In this document: positions 1 to 8,652 of the stretch, one piece after another | Numbering within the stretch: position 1 is the stretch's first letter | How the letters are laid out: each line of letters opens with the position of its first letter | From: Allopontixanthobacter sediminis | Lineage (GTDB): Bacteria; Pseudomonadota; Alphaproteobacteria; Sphingomonadales; Sphingomonadaceae | Reading direction: 5' to 3' | Assembly: GCF_009828115.1 (NCBI RefSeq) | Contig: NZ_WTYL01000001.1 | Span: 930,001 to 994,000, forward strand | DNA: 64,000 nucleotides | The notes under the pieces: generated by a model | The model's input: only the letters and a program-made list of their open reading frames with translations | What the model was told of the DNA's origin: nothing | Database searches by the model: none | Made by a program: the position numbers and the translations under genes

Positions 1-1
1 G

Positions 2-46
2 ATCCGCACCGTGCGTTCCGCCGGCTACGCGATGGAAGCGGTCTGA
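2..46 (+). CDS. 3' end of an OmpR/PhoB-family response regulator (partial)
   Basis: Only the last 14 codons and the stop are inside the window. They read IRTVRSAGYAMEAV, which matches the closing hairpin of the winged-helix DNA-binding domain of OmpR/PhoB-type regulators, where an (I/V)xTVRGxGY signature is usual. The gene is convergent with the extensin-like gene, whose stop lies 3 bp away on the other strand. The partner kinase and function cannot be told from this fragment. Confidence 0.6.
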   Translation: MRTVRSAGYAMEAV

Positions 47-49
47 GAA

Positions 50-784
50 TTACCGACAGACGCCGCGGTATCGCGGCGACTGGTCGAAATGAAAGTGGTC
101 GCGGTGCGCCTCGTTGTATTCGGGTGACAGCACCGTCGAATACAGGTCGCACGCACCGTCGCGTACCTGGCTCAGAAAGCGGGCTTCAGGACCTTCGCCA
201 CTATCATCCCAATCGCCAAGCACGGTGACCCGGCGCCCGTCTTCCAACACGAACCCGCCGATATCGATTGCGTTTCCGGTCGCATGTTCGCTCCAGCGGC
301 CGTCCGACCGGCCATACAGGCGGCGGCAGCTATAGGCTCCGTAATGCTCGACGCGGGCAATCCGGCTGCCGAGTATCTCTTCGGCAGCCGGCTGGGCGAC
401 GTCGCGCAGCCATAGATACACTCCCGCCCCTACCGCACAGGTTGTTGGCGGCGGAGCGGGCGATAGCGGTAAATTGCCGAGGACCGTGCGGTCGGTCCTG
501 CGGCACTCGTCCTGTCCGGCCGGGTCCAGCGAAGTGAAGGCCACATCGCTGCGGGTCAGCACATCGCGGCAGGTTTGCGGATCGTCCCGCAAAGCCAGCA
601 GTTTGCGCTCGGTGGCCCACCCTGGCGGATCGTTCAGGTCGAGCGGAGCCCACGGATCATGCTGCGGGTTTTCCGCCAGCCATCCGCGCCCGGCAAGGGC
701 GATGGCGACCAGGATCAGCAGCACGATCAACCGTCGTTCGCCCTTGAACCGGCCAATCGTGCGAGAGATGCGGGGAGCCTTCAC
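50..784 (-). CDS. Extensin-like C-terminal domain protein, putative periplasmic M15-like (LAS) metallopeptidase
   Basis: A 244-residue protein with a GTG start at 784. Residues 19-32 form one membrane segment after a basic N-terminus, so the rest is probably periplasmic. The C-terminal half matches the extensin-like family (PF06904). It carries H167-A-T-G-N-A-I-D174, which fits the HxxGxAxD zinc motif of M15/LAS peptidoglycan peptidases, and a late HFH (230-232) that could supply the remaining ligand. Several cysteines, including 72, 94, 116, 153 and 243, suggest disulfides. Its start lies 1 nt after the dnaE2 stop, so it is probably the last gene of the SOS-controlled operon. A cell-wall carboxypeptidase or endopeptidase role is inference; the family assignment is firmer than the activity. 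Confidence 0.75.
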   Translation of the reverse strand: MKAPRISRTIGRFKGERRLIVLLILVAIALAGRGWLAENPQHDPWAPLDLNDPPGWATERKLLALRDDPQTCRDVLTRSDVAFTSLDPAGQDECRRTDRTVLGNLPLSPAPPPTTCAVGAGVYLWLRDVAQPAAEEILGSRIARVEHYGAYSCRRLYGRSDGRWSEHATGNAIDIGGFVLEDGRRVTVLGDWDDSGEGPEARFLSQVRDGACDLYSTVLSPEYNEAHRDHFHFDQSPRYRGVCR

Positions 785-785
785 C

Positions 786-3700
786 CTAATGAAAGTCGCG
801 AGACTTTGGAATGATCCGGGGAATAATGCGGGCGTTACGCGGATGGCCCCGCGTTGGCGGCTGTTCCAGCTGTTCCGGCAGCGCGTCGATATGCTCGCGT
901 GGGCTGAATTTACCCGGAAGCGGATTGTTCACATGATCGCCGCGCGCGACCGGCGAATTGAGCATGTCGTCCGACAGGGCATGCAAATCCTGCGTCGCAT
1001 CCGTCAGATGAGCCGCGATCACATGGATCACCTCGTCGTCATATTCCACCCGCCCGCGCACCTCCATCAACCGCGCGCCCATGATGATCCGGCGCTGCTT
1101 CTTCATCAGATCCGGCCAGATGACGAGGTTTATCACCCCGGTCTCATCCTCCAGCGTGATGAAGCACACTCCCTTGGCGCTGCCGGGACGCTGGCGGATC
1201 AGCACCACGCCGGCCACCTGCACCATGGAGCGGAACTTGCGGGCCCTCAGGTCACAGGCGCGCACGAAGCTGCGCTCCCCTAGGCTGGCGCGCAGGAACG
1301 CCATTGGATGCGCTTTCAGGGATAGCCGCTGCGTCTGGTAATCGGCCACCACTTCTTCGGACAAGGGCATCTGCGGCAACGGCATCGCCCCGCGTTCCGC
1401 CCCTTCGTCGCGTTCTTCGGCGAATTTGAACAGCGGCAGGTCCGGCCCGGCCACCAGGCTGCGGGCATCCCACAGCGCTTGCCGCCGCGGCAATCCCAGC
1501 GACCCGAAGCAATCGGCGGAGGCAAGCCGCTCGATATGCGCCGGGGTCAGCCGAGCCCGGTCCCGCAGGCTAGCAACGTCGGCAAAGGGACCGTCCTCCG
1601 CCCGCTCCGCCACCAGCTTGGCCGCGACATGTTCGGGCAACCCGTCCACCTGCCGCAGCCCGAGGCGCAGAGCGATGTGTTTGTCGAGGCGGCCGCTCGT
1701 CCGCTCATATCCGGTCAAAGCGCCCACTTCCTCCAGCGTGCAGTCCCATTCCGAATGGTTCACATCCACCGGCAGCACCTCGACCCCGTGCTCCGCCGCG
1801 TCGCGCACGATCTGGGCCGGGGCATAGAACCCCATCGGCTGCGAATTGAGCAGCGCGCAACCGAAAGCCGCGGGGAAATGGCATTTCAGCCAGCTCGACA
1901 CATAGACCAGATGCGCAAAGCTTGCGGCGTGACTTTCGGGGAAACCGTATTCACCGAACCCGCGGATCTGGTTGAAACAGCGCTGGGCGAAATCGCGGTC
2001 GTACCCTCGGTCGACCATCCGCTCGACCATCATGTCCTGCAATTCATCCACCATGCCCCGGCTGCGAAAGGTTGCCATCGCCTTGCGCAGGCGGTTCGCT
2101 TCGAGGCTGGAGAATTTCGCCGCATCGAGCGCAATCTTCATCGCCTGTTCCTGGAAGATCGGCACCCCCAGCGTGCGCTCGAGAATGCTGGAAAGCTCGT
2201 CCGGGGGGCCATGCGCCGCGCCGGGTGCGGGTATCTCGACCCGTTCCTCCCCCCGCCGCCGCTTGAGGTAGGGATGGACCATGTCGCCCTGAATCGGCCC
2301 AGGGCGGACAATCGCCACCTGGATCACCAGGTCATAGAATTCCCGTGGCCGCAGCCGGGGCAGCATGTTCATCTGCGCGCGGCTTTCGACCTGGAACACC
2401 CCAAGCGAATCGCCCTTGCGCAGCATCGCGTAGGTTTCCGGATCTTCCCGCGGCACAGTCGCCAGGTCGAGCCGCCTTTCATGATGCTTTTCAAGCAGGT
2501 CGAGGCATTTCCTGATACACGTCAGCATTCCCAACGCGAGCACATCCACCTTCAGGATGCCGAGCGCGTCGATATCGTCCTTGTCCCATTCGATGAAGGT
2601 CCGGTCGGGCATCGCGCCGTTGCCGATCGGCACAGTCTCGGTAAGCGCGCTCTCGGTCAGGATAAAACCGCCGACATGCTGGGATAAATGGCGCGGCATC
2701 CCAATCATTTGCTCGGTCAGCTTGAGCACCCGCCGCAAGTGCGGATCGTCCAGATTCATGCCGGTTTCCGCGACATGTGCCTCGCCGATCTCGCGTCCGT
2801 GCCCGCCCCACACCGTCCGGGCCAATGCGCTGGTTACATCCTCGCTCAGCCCCATCGCCTTGCCCACTTCGCGGATCGCCATGCGCGGGCGGTAGTGGAT
2901 CACGGTGGCGCACAGGCCCGCGCGGTGGCGGCCATAGCGTTCGTAGATATACTGGATCACTTCCTCGCGCCGCTCATGCTCGAAATCGACATCGATATCG
3001 GGCGGCTCCTTGCGTTCTTCGGAGATAAACCGGTCGAACAGCAGCGCGTGCTTGGCCGGATCGACCGAGGTAATCTCGAGGCAGTAACACACCGCGGAAT
3101 TGGCCGCGCTGCCGCGCCCCTGGCACAGGATCGGCGGATCCACCTTATGCCGCGCGAAATCGACAATATCCTTGATGGTCAGAAAGTACCGCGCAAGGTC
3201 GAGCTTCTCGATCAAGGCCAACTCGCGCTCAAGCGTGGTAGCAACACTGCCGGGCAAGCCATTGGGATAACGCCATTTTGCGCCCTCCCAGGTTAGCTGC
3301 TCCAGATATTCCTGCGGGGTCTTGCCGCTGGGGTAAATCTCCTCCGGATATTCATAGCGCAGTTCTTCAAGGTTGAAATCGCACGCATCGGCCACTTCAC
3401 GCGCGGCGCGGATGGCATGCGGCCAGCGGGCAAACAGCGCCGCCATCTGCCCCGGAGATTTGAGGTGGCGTTCGCCATTGCCGTGCAGGTGGTGCCCGGC
3501 GCGATCAACCGTGGTCTTGTGCCGGATCGCGGTCATCACATCCTGCAGCGGGCGCTTGTCCGGCGCTGCGTAATGCACATCGTTGGTGGCGAGGAGCGCC
3601 AGCCCGTTTGCCTTGGCCAACGCATCCAGGCGGTCGATTCGGGCAATATCATCACCTGCATACAGGTAGCTGGCGGCGAGATGGCGCAGCGTGGTCAATT

Positions 3701-4292
3701 GCCGTACCAAGTGGGGGACAGTGGCTTCGAACGGCAATTCCCGCACCACCCTGGGAATCTCTGCCCCGCGCAAGGGGATCACATTGTCCTCGACTTCAAT
3801 CGTAAAATTCTGCCTCAGGTCCCGCGGTGGCAGCAGCACCAACTGCACGCCCTCACTGTGCTCCGCCAGCATGCCGAGCGAAATGTCGCATTCGCCCTTC
3901 ACCTGCCATTCGCCTTCCAGCGTCGCCATTCGGCCAGCGGAGATCAGCCGGCACAGCCGTCCATAGGCTGCGCGGTCCTGCGGATAGGCGAGGAAGGCCA
4001 GCCCCTCGACCGTTTCGATCCGGCAGCCGATAACGGGCCGCAATTTGAGCGTTTGCGCCTCCATATGCAGCCGCACTACGCCGGCCATGCTGTTGGCATC
4101 GGCGATGCCCAGCGCATCGTACCCAAGGCTGCGCGCCGCCAAGACCAGATCGACCGCATCGGAGGCGCCGCGCAGGAAACTGAAACAGCTGACCAGGCCC
4201 AGCTCGACAAATTCCGCGCGCGGCGGCGGCGCGATCAAGTCGGGGTCGAGTTCGATTCGCCGTTTGTCGGGGGTGAGCGCTGCCTCCGGCAT
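786..4292 (-). CDS. dnaE2: Error-prone DNA polymerase III alpha subunit DnaE2 (ImuC)
   Basis: A 1168-residue C-family polymerase, somewhat longer than the usual DnaE2 (about 1050-1100). An N-terminal PHP domain contains FSFLRGAS. The palm carries PDIDVDF, an acidic motif of C-family catalytic sites, and a helix-hairpin-helix/OB-fold part follows (VAGVVLIRQRP, then FITLEDETG). DnaE2 works with ImuA and ImuB in translesion synthesis during the SOS response and is the polymerase of the mutasome. Here it is separated from imuB by two genes, whereas the usual order is imuA-imuB-dnaE2. Its ATG is 1 nt after the udgX stop, which implies coupled translation and control from the LexA-box promoter near 7010. 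Confidence 0.96.
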   Translation of the reverse strand: MPEAALTPDKRRIELDPDLIAPPPRAEFVELGLVSCFSFLRGASDAVDLVLAARSLGYDALGIADANSMAGVVRLHMEAQTLKLRPVIGCRIETVEGLAFLAYPQDRAAYGRLCRLISAGRMATLEGEWQVKGECDISLGMLAEHSEGVQLVLLPPRDLRQNFTIEVEDNVIPLRGAEIPRVVRELPFEATVPHLVRQLTTLRHLAASYLYAGDDIARIDRLDALAKANGLALLATNDVHYAAPDKRPLQDVMTAIRHKTTVDRAGHHLHGNGERHLKSPGQMAALFARWPHAIRAAREVADACDFNLEELRYEYPEEIYPSGKTPQEYLEQLTWEGAKWRYPNGLPGSVATTLERELALIEKLDLARYFLTIKDIVDFARHKVDPPILCQGRGSAANSAVCYCLEITSVDPAKHALLFDRFISEERKEPPDIDVDFEHERREEVIQYIYERYGRHRAGLCATVIHYRPRMAIREVGKAMGLSEDVTSALARTVWGGHGREIGEAHVAETGMNLDDPHLRRVLKLTEQMIGMPRHLSQHVGGFILTESALTETVPIGNGAMPDRTFIEWDKDDIDALGILKVDVLALGMLTCIRKCLDLLEKHHERRLDLATVPREDPETYAMLRKGDSLGVFQVESRAQMNMLPRLRPREFYDLVIQVAIVRPGPIQGDMVHPYLKRRRGEERVEIPAPGAAHGPPDELSSILERTLGVPIFQEQAMKIALDAAKFSSLEANRLRKAMATFRSRGMVDELQDMMVERMVDRGYDRDFAQRCFNQIRGFGEYGFPESHAASFAHLVYVSSWLKCHFPAAFGCALLNSQPMGFYAPAQIVRDAAEHGVEVLPVDVNHSEWDCTLEEVGALTGYERTSGRLDKHIALRLGLRQVDGLPEHVAAKLVAERAEDGPFADVASLRDRARLTPAHIERLASADCFGSLGLPRRQALWDARSLVAGPDLPLFKFAEERDEGAERGAMPLPQMPLSEEVVADYQTQRLSLKAHPMAFLRASLGERSFVRACDLRARKFRSMVQVAGVVLIRQRPGSAKGVCFITLEDETGVINLVIWPDLMKKQRRIIMGARLMEVRGRVEYDDEVIHVIAAHLTDATQDLHALSDDMLNSPVARGDHVNNPLPGKFSPREHIDALPEQLEQPPTRGHPRNARIIPRIIPKSRDFH

Positions 4293-4293
4293 G

Positions 4294-5742
4294 TCACGCG
4301 GTCAGCTCCGCGAGCCGCTCCCTCACGGCTGCAAGATCGGCTTCGAACAGGCGGGTCTGTTCCTGCTGCGCATCGCCTTCGAGGCGCAGCAGATAGGACG
4401 GATGGGCGGTGATCCACAATTCGCTGCCATCCTCCAGGGGATGCGGAGTGCCGCGCGCGCGGGAGATGCTGACCGTCTTGCCCAGCATCCCGCGCGCGGC
4501 GCTGGCCCCGAGCGCCAGCACCAGTTTGGGTTTCACCAGCGCGCGTTCGCTTTCGATCCACCAGCGGCAGATGTCGATTTCCTTCGCCGTGGGCGATTGG
4601 TGCAGGCGCCGCTTGCCGCGCATCACGTATTTGAAATGCTTGACCGTGTTGGTGACATAGGCCGCGCCGCGATCAATCCCCGCGCGCTGCAGGTGCGTGT
4701 CGAGCAATTGCCCCGCCGGCCCCACGAATGGCTTGCCGGAAAGATCCTCCTGATCCCCCGGCTGTTCTCCGACGATCATCAGCGCCGCGTCCGCAGGCCC
4801 TTCCCCCATCACCGCGTGATTATCGAGTTCGCCAATCGGGCAGCGGCGGCACGCATGAATTGCACGGTCGACCGCCGCCAGCGTCTCTGGCCGTTCACCG
4901 AAATCCTGTTCGCCCGCTGTGACCATCTTCGCTTCTCTTGCCTGCGCCCCCGCAATCAGTTCGGGGATCAACGCGGTTTCGGGCATGTTTTTCCAGTACC
5001 GCCGCGGCATTTCTTTCAGCATCGCGCCGATTTTCAGCCGTGCGGGGTTGAAGGTGGAGGCATAATATTTGCGCCACAAATCCTCGACCGGGTCATCGCC
5101 GGGCGCGTCCGAGCGCTGCGCCGGGGGACCTTCCCGCATGATCTCCCCGTCCCAATGGAGGCAGCCTCGGGGAGTCAGGATCGACCATTTCATATTGGCG
5201 AACCGGCGCATGAAGAACCCGGCGTTGGCGCGCACGATATGGTGATCGGGCTCAAACCAGGCGACGTAGTGATCTTCACTTTGCGCGGCACCGGGCTCAT
5301 TCACCTCAACCAGGCGGAACCGGACGAAGGCGTGCATCTTGTGGCTGTCACGCCGGACATTCTTGTCCAGTTCCTCGATCCGGCGGACGTCGTCATCGGC
5401 CTTGTCTTCCATCAGCCGCGGATTGGACTGGAGCCGCCACAGCAGGCGGTACAGCAACGCGAAACGCCCGGGATCGGAATGCAGCGCGGCATTCCGGGCA
5501 ACTTGCAGGAAGCGCTTGCTGGCGCGCGGCGGCGGCGCATTCGCAGGGGGTACCGGAAAATCCCCGCCACTGCCGGAGAACAGATCACCCGCCCCGCCCG
5601 GCTCCGACCAGGCAATCCGGTCCGGCGAGACACCGCATTGCACCAGCCCCCGGGCAGTCTCCCGCCAGAAGTCGAAATCATCCGGCGCGGGCATGATGAC
5701 GGTATAGCTACTGGTCTGCGTAGGAGAATCGAGCGGTTTCAC
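4294..5742 (-). CDS. udgX: UdgX-type uracil-DNA glycosylase with fused N-terminal DUF4130 domain
   Basis: A 482-residue two-domain protein. About residues 10-235 match the DUF4130/TIGR03915 'DNA metabolism' domain; about 265-482 form a family-4-like uracil-DNA glycosylase with ACRRCPIG (Fe-S cysteines), motif A GEQPGDQED, and motif B HPSYLLR near 447. The loop KRRLHQ at 377-382 marks UdgX; in the mycobacterial enzyme the histidine of this loop becomes covalently joined to the abasic site after uracil removal, and here it is kept (H381). The start is GTG at 5742, overlapping the stop of the radical-SAM gene as GTGA. An ATG at 5694 is possible but would cut into the first conserved strand. The gene sits between the radical-SAM gene and dnaE2 in an SOS-type operon. 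Confidence 0.9.
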   Translation of the reverse strand: MKPLDSPTQTSSYTVIMPAPDDFDFWRETARGLVQCGVSPDRIAWSEPGGAGDLFSGSGGDFPVPPANAPPPRASKRFLQVARNAALHSDPGRFALLYRLLWRLQSNPRLMEDKADDDVRRIEELDKNVRRDSHKMHAFVRFRLVEVNEPGAAQSEDHYVAWFEPDHHIVRANAGFFMRRFANMKWSILTPRGCLHWDGEIMREGPPAQRSDAPGDDPVEDLWRKYYASTFNPARLKIGAMLKEMPRRYWKNMPETALIPELIAGAQAREAKMVTAGEQDFGERPETLAAVDRAIHACRRCPIGELDNHAVMGEGPADAALMIVGEQPGDQEDLSGKPFVGPAGQLLDTHLQRAGIDRGAAYVTNTVKHFKYVMRGKRRLHQSPTAKEIDICRWWIESERALVKPKLVLALGASAARGMLGKTVSISRARGTPHPLEDGSELWITAHPSYLLRLEGDAQQEQTRLFEADLAAVRERLAELTA

Positions 5743-6995
5743 GCGGCGAACAGCTCCAGTTGCTCCTGCTTGGGTGCGAGCATCTTGCGCAGGTCGGCGC
5801 GGTCGGTCAGCGCGGTCGGCCGCCAGTCCAGCGCGCAGATAAATGGCCGGACCTTGGCAATCGAGACCGTCAGCTTGCCGATATCCTCCAGCCTGAGAAC
5901 GCGGTGACGGCGGGCGGCGATGATCCGGTTCACCGCCGTGACGCCCAGCCCCGGCACCCGCAGCAGCATCTCGCGCGGGGCGCGGTTGACGTCGAGCGGA
6001 AAAGTCTCCCGGAATTTCAGCGCCCAGGCCAGCTTGGGATCGATATCGAGCGGCAGCATCCCGTCCGCCCCCGTGGCCGCCATCACCTCGCCCGAAGAAT
6101 AGCCGTAGAAGCGCATCAGCCAGTCGGACTGGTACAGGCGGTGTTCGCGGATCAGCGGCGGGCGTTTCAGCGGCAGCACAGCGCTGGCATCGGGGATCGG
6201 GCTGAAAGCGGAATAATAGACCCGCCGCAGCCCGAAACTGCCATACAGCACGCTCGCTTTGCCCACGATATCGGCATCGTTCGCGCTGTCCGCACCCACG
6301 ATCATCTGGGTGGACTGGCCCGCCGGGGCAAAGCGCGGCGCGTGTTTGAAGTGCTTCTTCGCGTCCTTCGCCTCGATGATGGAACTTTTCACCCCCTTCA
6401 TCGCGCCTTCGATCTGGCGGGCATTCTTGTCCGGCGCGAGGCGAGTCAGCCCGGCATCGGTCGGCAATTCGACATTGATCGACACCCGGTCGGCGTAAAG
6501 ACCCGCCTGATGAACCAGTTCGGGGTCGGCCTCAGGGATGGTCTTGAGGTGGATGTAGCCGCGAAAATCGTGTTCTTCCCGCAGGATACGGGCCGCTTCT
6601 ATCAATTGTTCCATGGTGTGATTGGAACTCTTGATGATGCCGGAGGACAGGAACAGCCCTTCGATATAATTGCGGCGATAGAAGCTGAGCGTCAGGTCTG
6701 CGACCTCCTGAGGGGTAAACCGCGCGCGGCGCACATTCGAGCTCTTGCGATTGATGCAGTAATGGCAGTCGAAAATGCAGTGATTGGTCAGCAGTACCTT
6801 CAGCAGCGAGATGCACCGGCCATCGGGCGCATAAGCATGGCAGATTCCCATCCCCTCGGTCGATCCGATACCACCCCTGCCTTTTGGCCCGCCAAGGCTG
6901 CTCTTCTTCGCCGTGCCAGACGACGCGCAGGACGCATCGTACTTCGCCGCATCGGCCAGGATTTCGAGCTTTTCGATGGTGGTGAGCTGCGACAT
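5739..6995 (-). CDS. Putative DNA modification/repair radical SAM protein (TIGR03916 type)
   Basis: 418 residues from the ATG at 6995. C73-IFD-C77-HY-C80 is the CxxxCxxC motif that binds the radical-SAM [4Fe-4S] cluster. The N-terminus (KLEILADAAKYDASCASSG) is typical of this family. A C-terminal helix-hairpin-helix (VPGLGVTAVNRIIAARR) suggests DNA binding. The family co-occurs with DUF4130/UDG proteins and its reaction is unknown to me. An upstream in-frame ATG at 7094 would overlap imuB and add residues absent from the family, so 6995 is preferred. No Shine-Dalgarno precedes this ATG; a TTGCTG-N17-TATATA promoter with a LexA box on the -10 would start transcription at or next to the A of the ATG. 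Confidence 0.9.
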   Translation of the reverse strand: MSQLTTIEKLEILADAAKYDASCASSGTAKKSSLGGPKGRGGIGSTEGMGICHAYAPDGRCISLLKVLLTNHCIFDCHYCINRKSSNVRRARFTPQEVADLTLSFYRRNYIEGLFLSSGIIKSSNHTMEQLIEAARILREEHDFRGYIHLKTIPEADPELVHQAGLYADRVSINVELPTDAGLTRLAPDKNARQIEGAMKGVKSSIIEAKDAKKHFKHAPRFAPAGQSTQMIVGADSANDADIVGKASVLYGSFGLRRVYYSAFSPIPDASAVLPLKRPPLIREHRLYQSDWLMRFYGYSSGEVMAATGADGMLPLDIDPKLAWALKFRETFPLDVNRAPREMLLRVPGLGVTAVNRIIAARRHRVLRLEDIGKLTVSIAKVRPFICALDWRPTALTDRADLRKMLAPKQEQLELFAA

Positions 6996-6997
6996 TT

Positions 6998-7012
6998 GTT
7001 CTATATATGTTC
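6998..7012 (-). promoter_or_regulatory. LexA (SOS) box of the radical-SAM/udgX/dnaE2 unit
   Basis: On the plus strand GTTC-TATATAT-GTTC; in the transcribed direction GAAC-ATATATA-GAAC. This is a perfect direct-repeat alphaproteobacterial SOS box (4-7-4). It ends 2 bp before the ATG at 6995 and its spacer contains the predicted -10 hexamer TATATA, so LexA bound here would block RNA polymerase directly. The inner word GAACATA is shared with the imuA box. Confidence 0.85.
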
Positions 7013-7030
7013 TGCTACTAATTTCAGCAA
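7002..7030 (-). promoter_or_regulatory. Predicted sigma-70 promoter of the radical-SAM gene
   Basis: In the minus direction TTGCTG (7030-7025), a 17-nt spacer, then TATATA (7007-7002). Transcription would start around 6995, which is the first base of the start codon, predicting a leaderless or nearly leaderless mRNA. Both hexamers and the spacing are seen in the sequence; activity is inferred. It lies wholly between the imuB stop (7045) and the start codon. Confidence 0.6.
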
Positions 7031-7044
7031 GAACAAAGCGATGC

Positions 7045-8652
7045 TCACCCGCATAAGCCTTGCAGGTACCAATCGGGCAGCCCTCCTCTTCCATCGCCGA
7101 TCAGGCCATGACGGTAGATCCAGTAGCGGCGGCCTTCGCCGTCTTCGATGCGGTAGTAATCGCGCAGGCGGACGGTCGAGCGTTCGCGCCACCATTCGGG
7201 TGCGATACGTTCGGGGCCCTCCACGCGGACGACTTCATGCACTTTCCCCCGCCAGCGAAACTGCCGGGGGAAGCCGTCCGGGGTCGCATACAGTACGGAA
7301 ATGTATTCCGCCTTGTCGAGCAATTTCAACGGTCTTGCATGGAAAGCTAACTCTCCTTGGGAGGCTGGTTCCGGTTCCAACGGAGGTTGCCACCGCTGCG
7401 CGCGTTCAGGAATATGGCTGGCATGGGATACAGGGCGCTGGACCGCGCGCGGGCCGAGCCGAACGCTCAGCCGGTCGATACAGGCGGACAGCGAGGTACC
7501 GTGCGTTTCCGCGGTGCTTTCGATATCGCTTTGTTCAAGCGAGAGCGGTTCGGCCCAGCTGGCGCGCAGGCGGATAGTCTCGATCCCGAAACCCGCGTCG
7601 ACATCGTCCAGCTTGGCAGCGAACAACCGGCAGATATGCGCCGGATCACGGGTGGCGGCGCTGAGTTCAAGTGGGCGGGTCACCACTTCACCGTCCACCC
7701 GCCACAGCCCCAGTTCCAACCGGCGGGCACCCTGCGCGCTTCCTTCCAGTACTCGGCCCATGTCGGCAGCGAGATCGTGCAGCACCTGGTCGAGCAGCTC
7801 GCGGTGGCGGATCGGTTCGGCCAGACGGCGCTGGACCAGCGGCATGCGCTGGGGGATGACCGGCAGCAGCGGTTCGGGAACCTTGCCCAAGAGCTGGTCC
7901 ATCCGCACCAAAGGATTGGCGGCGGGCGAACGGCGGTTGCGGAACCGCCGCATGATCGCATCGCGTCCCTTGGTATCCCCGAAACGGCCGGTCATATCGC
8001 CAAGCCGCTTGAGGCCGAGCCGCCGGAGCACGGTAAGGACATCGCCGTCCAGCCGGAGCGCGGCCACCGGCAGGCCGGACAGGCGCTCCAGCGCGTCATC
8101 CTCGCCGGTCAGGATTGCCGCACGGGGGCCGAAATGGGCAAGCGCCCAAGCCGCACCGGCGGTGGGCGCAGCGGCGACCCGCACGGCCAGGGCGCGCCGG
8201 GCAAAGCACGTCTCCACATCGGCCAGCAACCTTGCCTCCCCGCCAAACAGATGCGCCACGGCGGTGATATCGACCAGCAGGCCGTCGGGCGGATCGAGCG
8301 CGGACCACGGGCCCCACCGCTGCGCCCACACAGCCAGTTTCTCCAGGAAATCGAGATCGCCAGCCGGATCGGATATCCTGACTGCCAGATCGGGGCACAG
8401 CGTCCGGGCATCGGCCAACATCATTCCCGCCCGCGCACCGGCGGCAAGGCCGGCATCGTTCGCGGTGTCGATCCGGGGGCCGTGCGCGGTCTCGGTAATC
8501 AGCGCGAGCGGGTCGGCGTCGGCTCCTTCGCCCCGCGCAATCCCTTCACAGAGCCGCCATCGATCGGCCGACAGTCGGGCGATCCAGATCGACAGGATTC
8601 GGCGCTGGTTTCGGGTCGCATTCGTTAGCGGCTGCGGGGGCGGTGCTGTCAT
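7045..8652 (-). CDS. imuB: ImuB, catalytically inactive Y-family polymerase homologue
   Basis: 535 residues from the ATG at 8652. The N-terminal part aligns with Y-family polymerases (ILSIWIARLSADRW at the start), but the acidic catalytic residues are missing: the usual DxD position reads SIWIARLS and the second acidic motif reads LLVDITAVAHLFGG. This is normal for ImuB, which acts as a scaffold linking ImuA, DnaE2 and the beta clamp. An in-frame ATG at 8901 would lie deep inside imuA and give a low-complexity leader, so 8652 is chosen. The gene overlaps the 3' end of imuA by 107 nt, in another frame. It is followed by a 49-nt gap holding the second LexA box. Confidence 0.92.
   Translation of the reverse strand: MTAPPPQPLTNATRNQRRILSIWIARLSADRWRLCEGIARGEGADADPLALITETAHGPRIDTANDAGLAAGARAGMMLADARTLCPDLAVRISDPAGDLDFLEKLAVWAQRWGPWSALDPPDGLLVDITAVAHLFGGEARLLADVETCFARRALAVRVAAAPTAGAAWALAHFGPRAAILTGEDDALERLSGLPVAALRLDGDVLTVLRRLGLKRLGDMTGRFGDTKGRDAIMRRFRNRRSPAANPLVRMDQLLGKVPEPLLPVIPQRMPLVQRRLAEPIRHRELLDQVLHDLAADMGRVLEGSAQGARRLELGLWRVDGEVVTRPLELSAATRDPAHICRLFAAKLDDVDAGFGIETIRLRASWAEPLSLEQSDIESTAETHGTSLSACIDRLSVRLGPRAVQRPVSHASHIPERAQRWQPPLEPEPASQGELAFHARPLKLLDKAEYISVLYATPDGFPRQFRWRGKVHEVVRVEGPERIAPEWWRERSTVRLRDYYRIEDGEGRRYWIYRHGLIGDGRGGLPDWYLQGLCG

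Noticed and set aside
4045-5907. A 620-codon open frame on the plus strand opposite udgX and the dnaE2 5' end
   Set aside because: It is a mirror of high-GC coding sequence on the minus strand; its translation is arginine/proline-rich, has no domain, and the opposite strand holds clear family matches.
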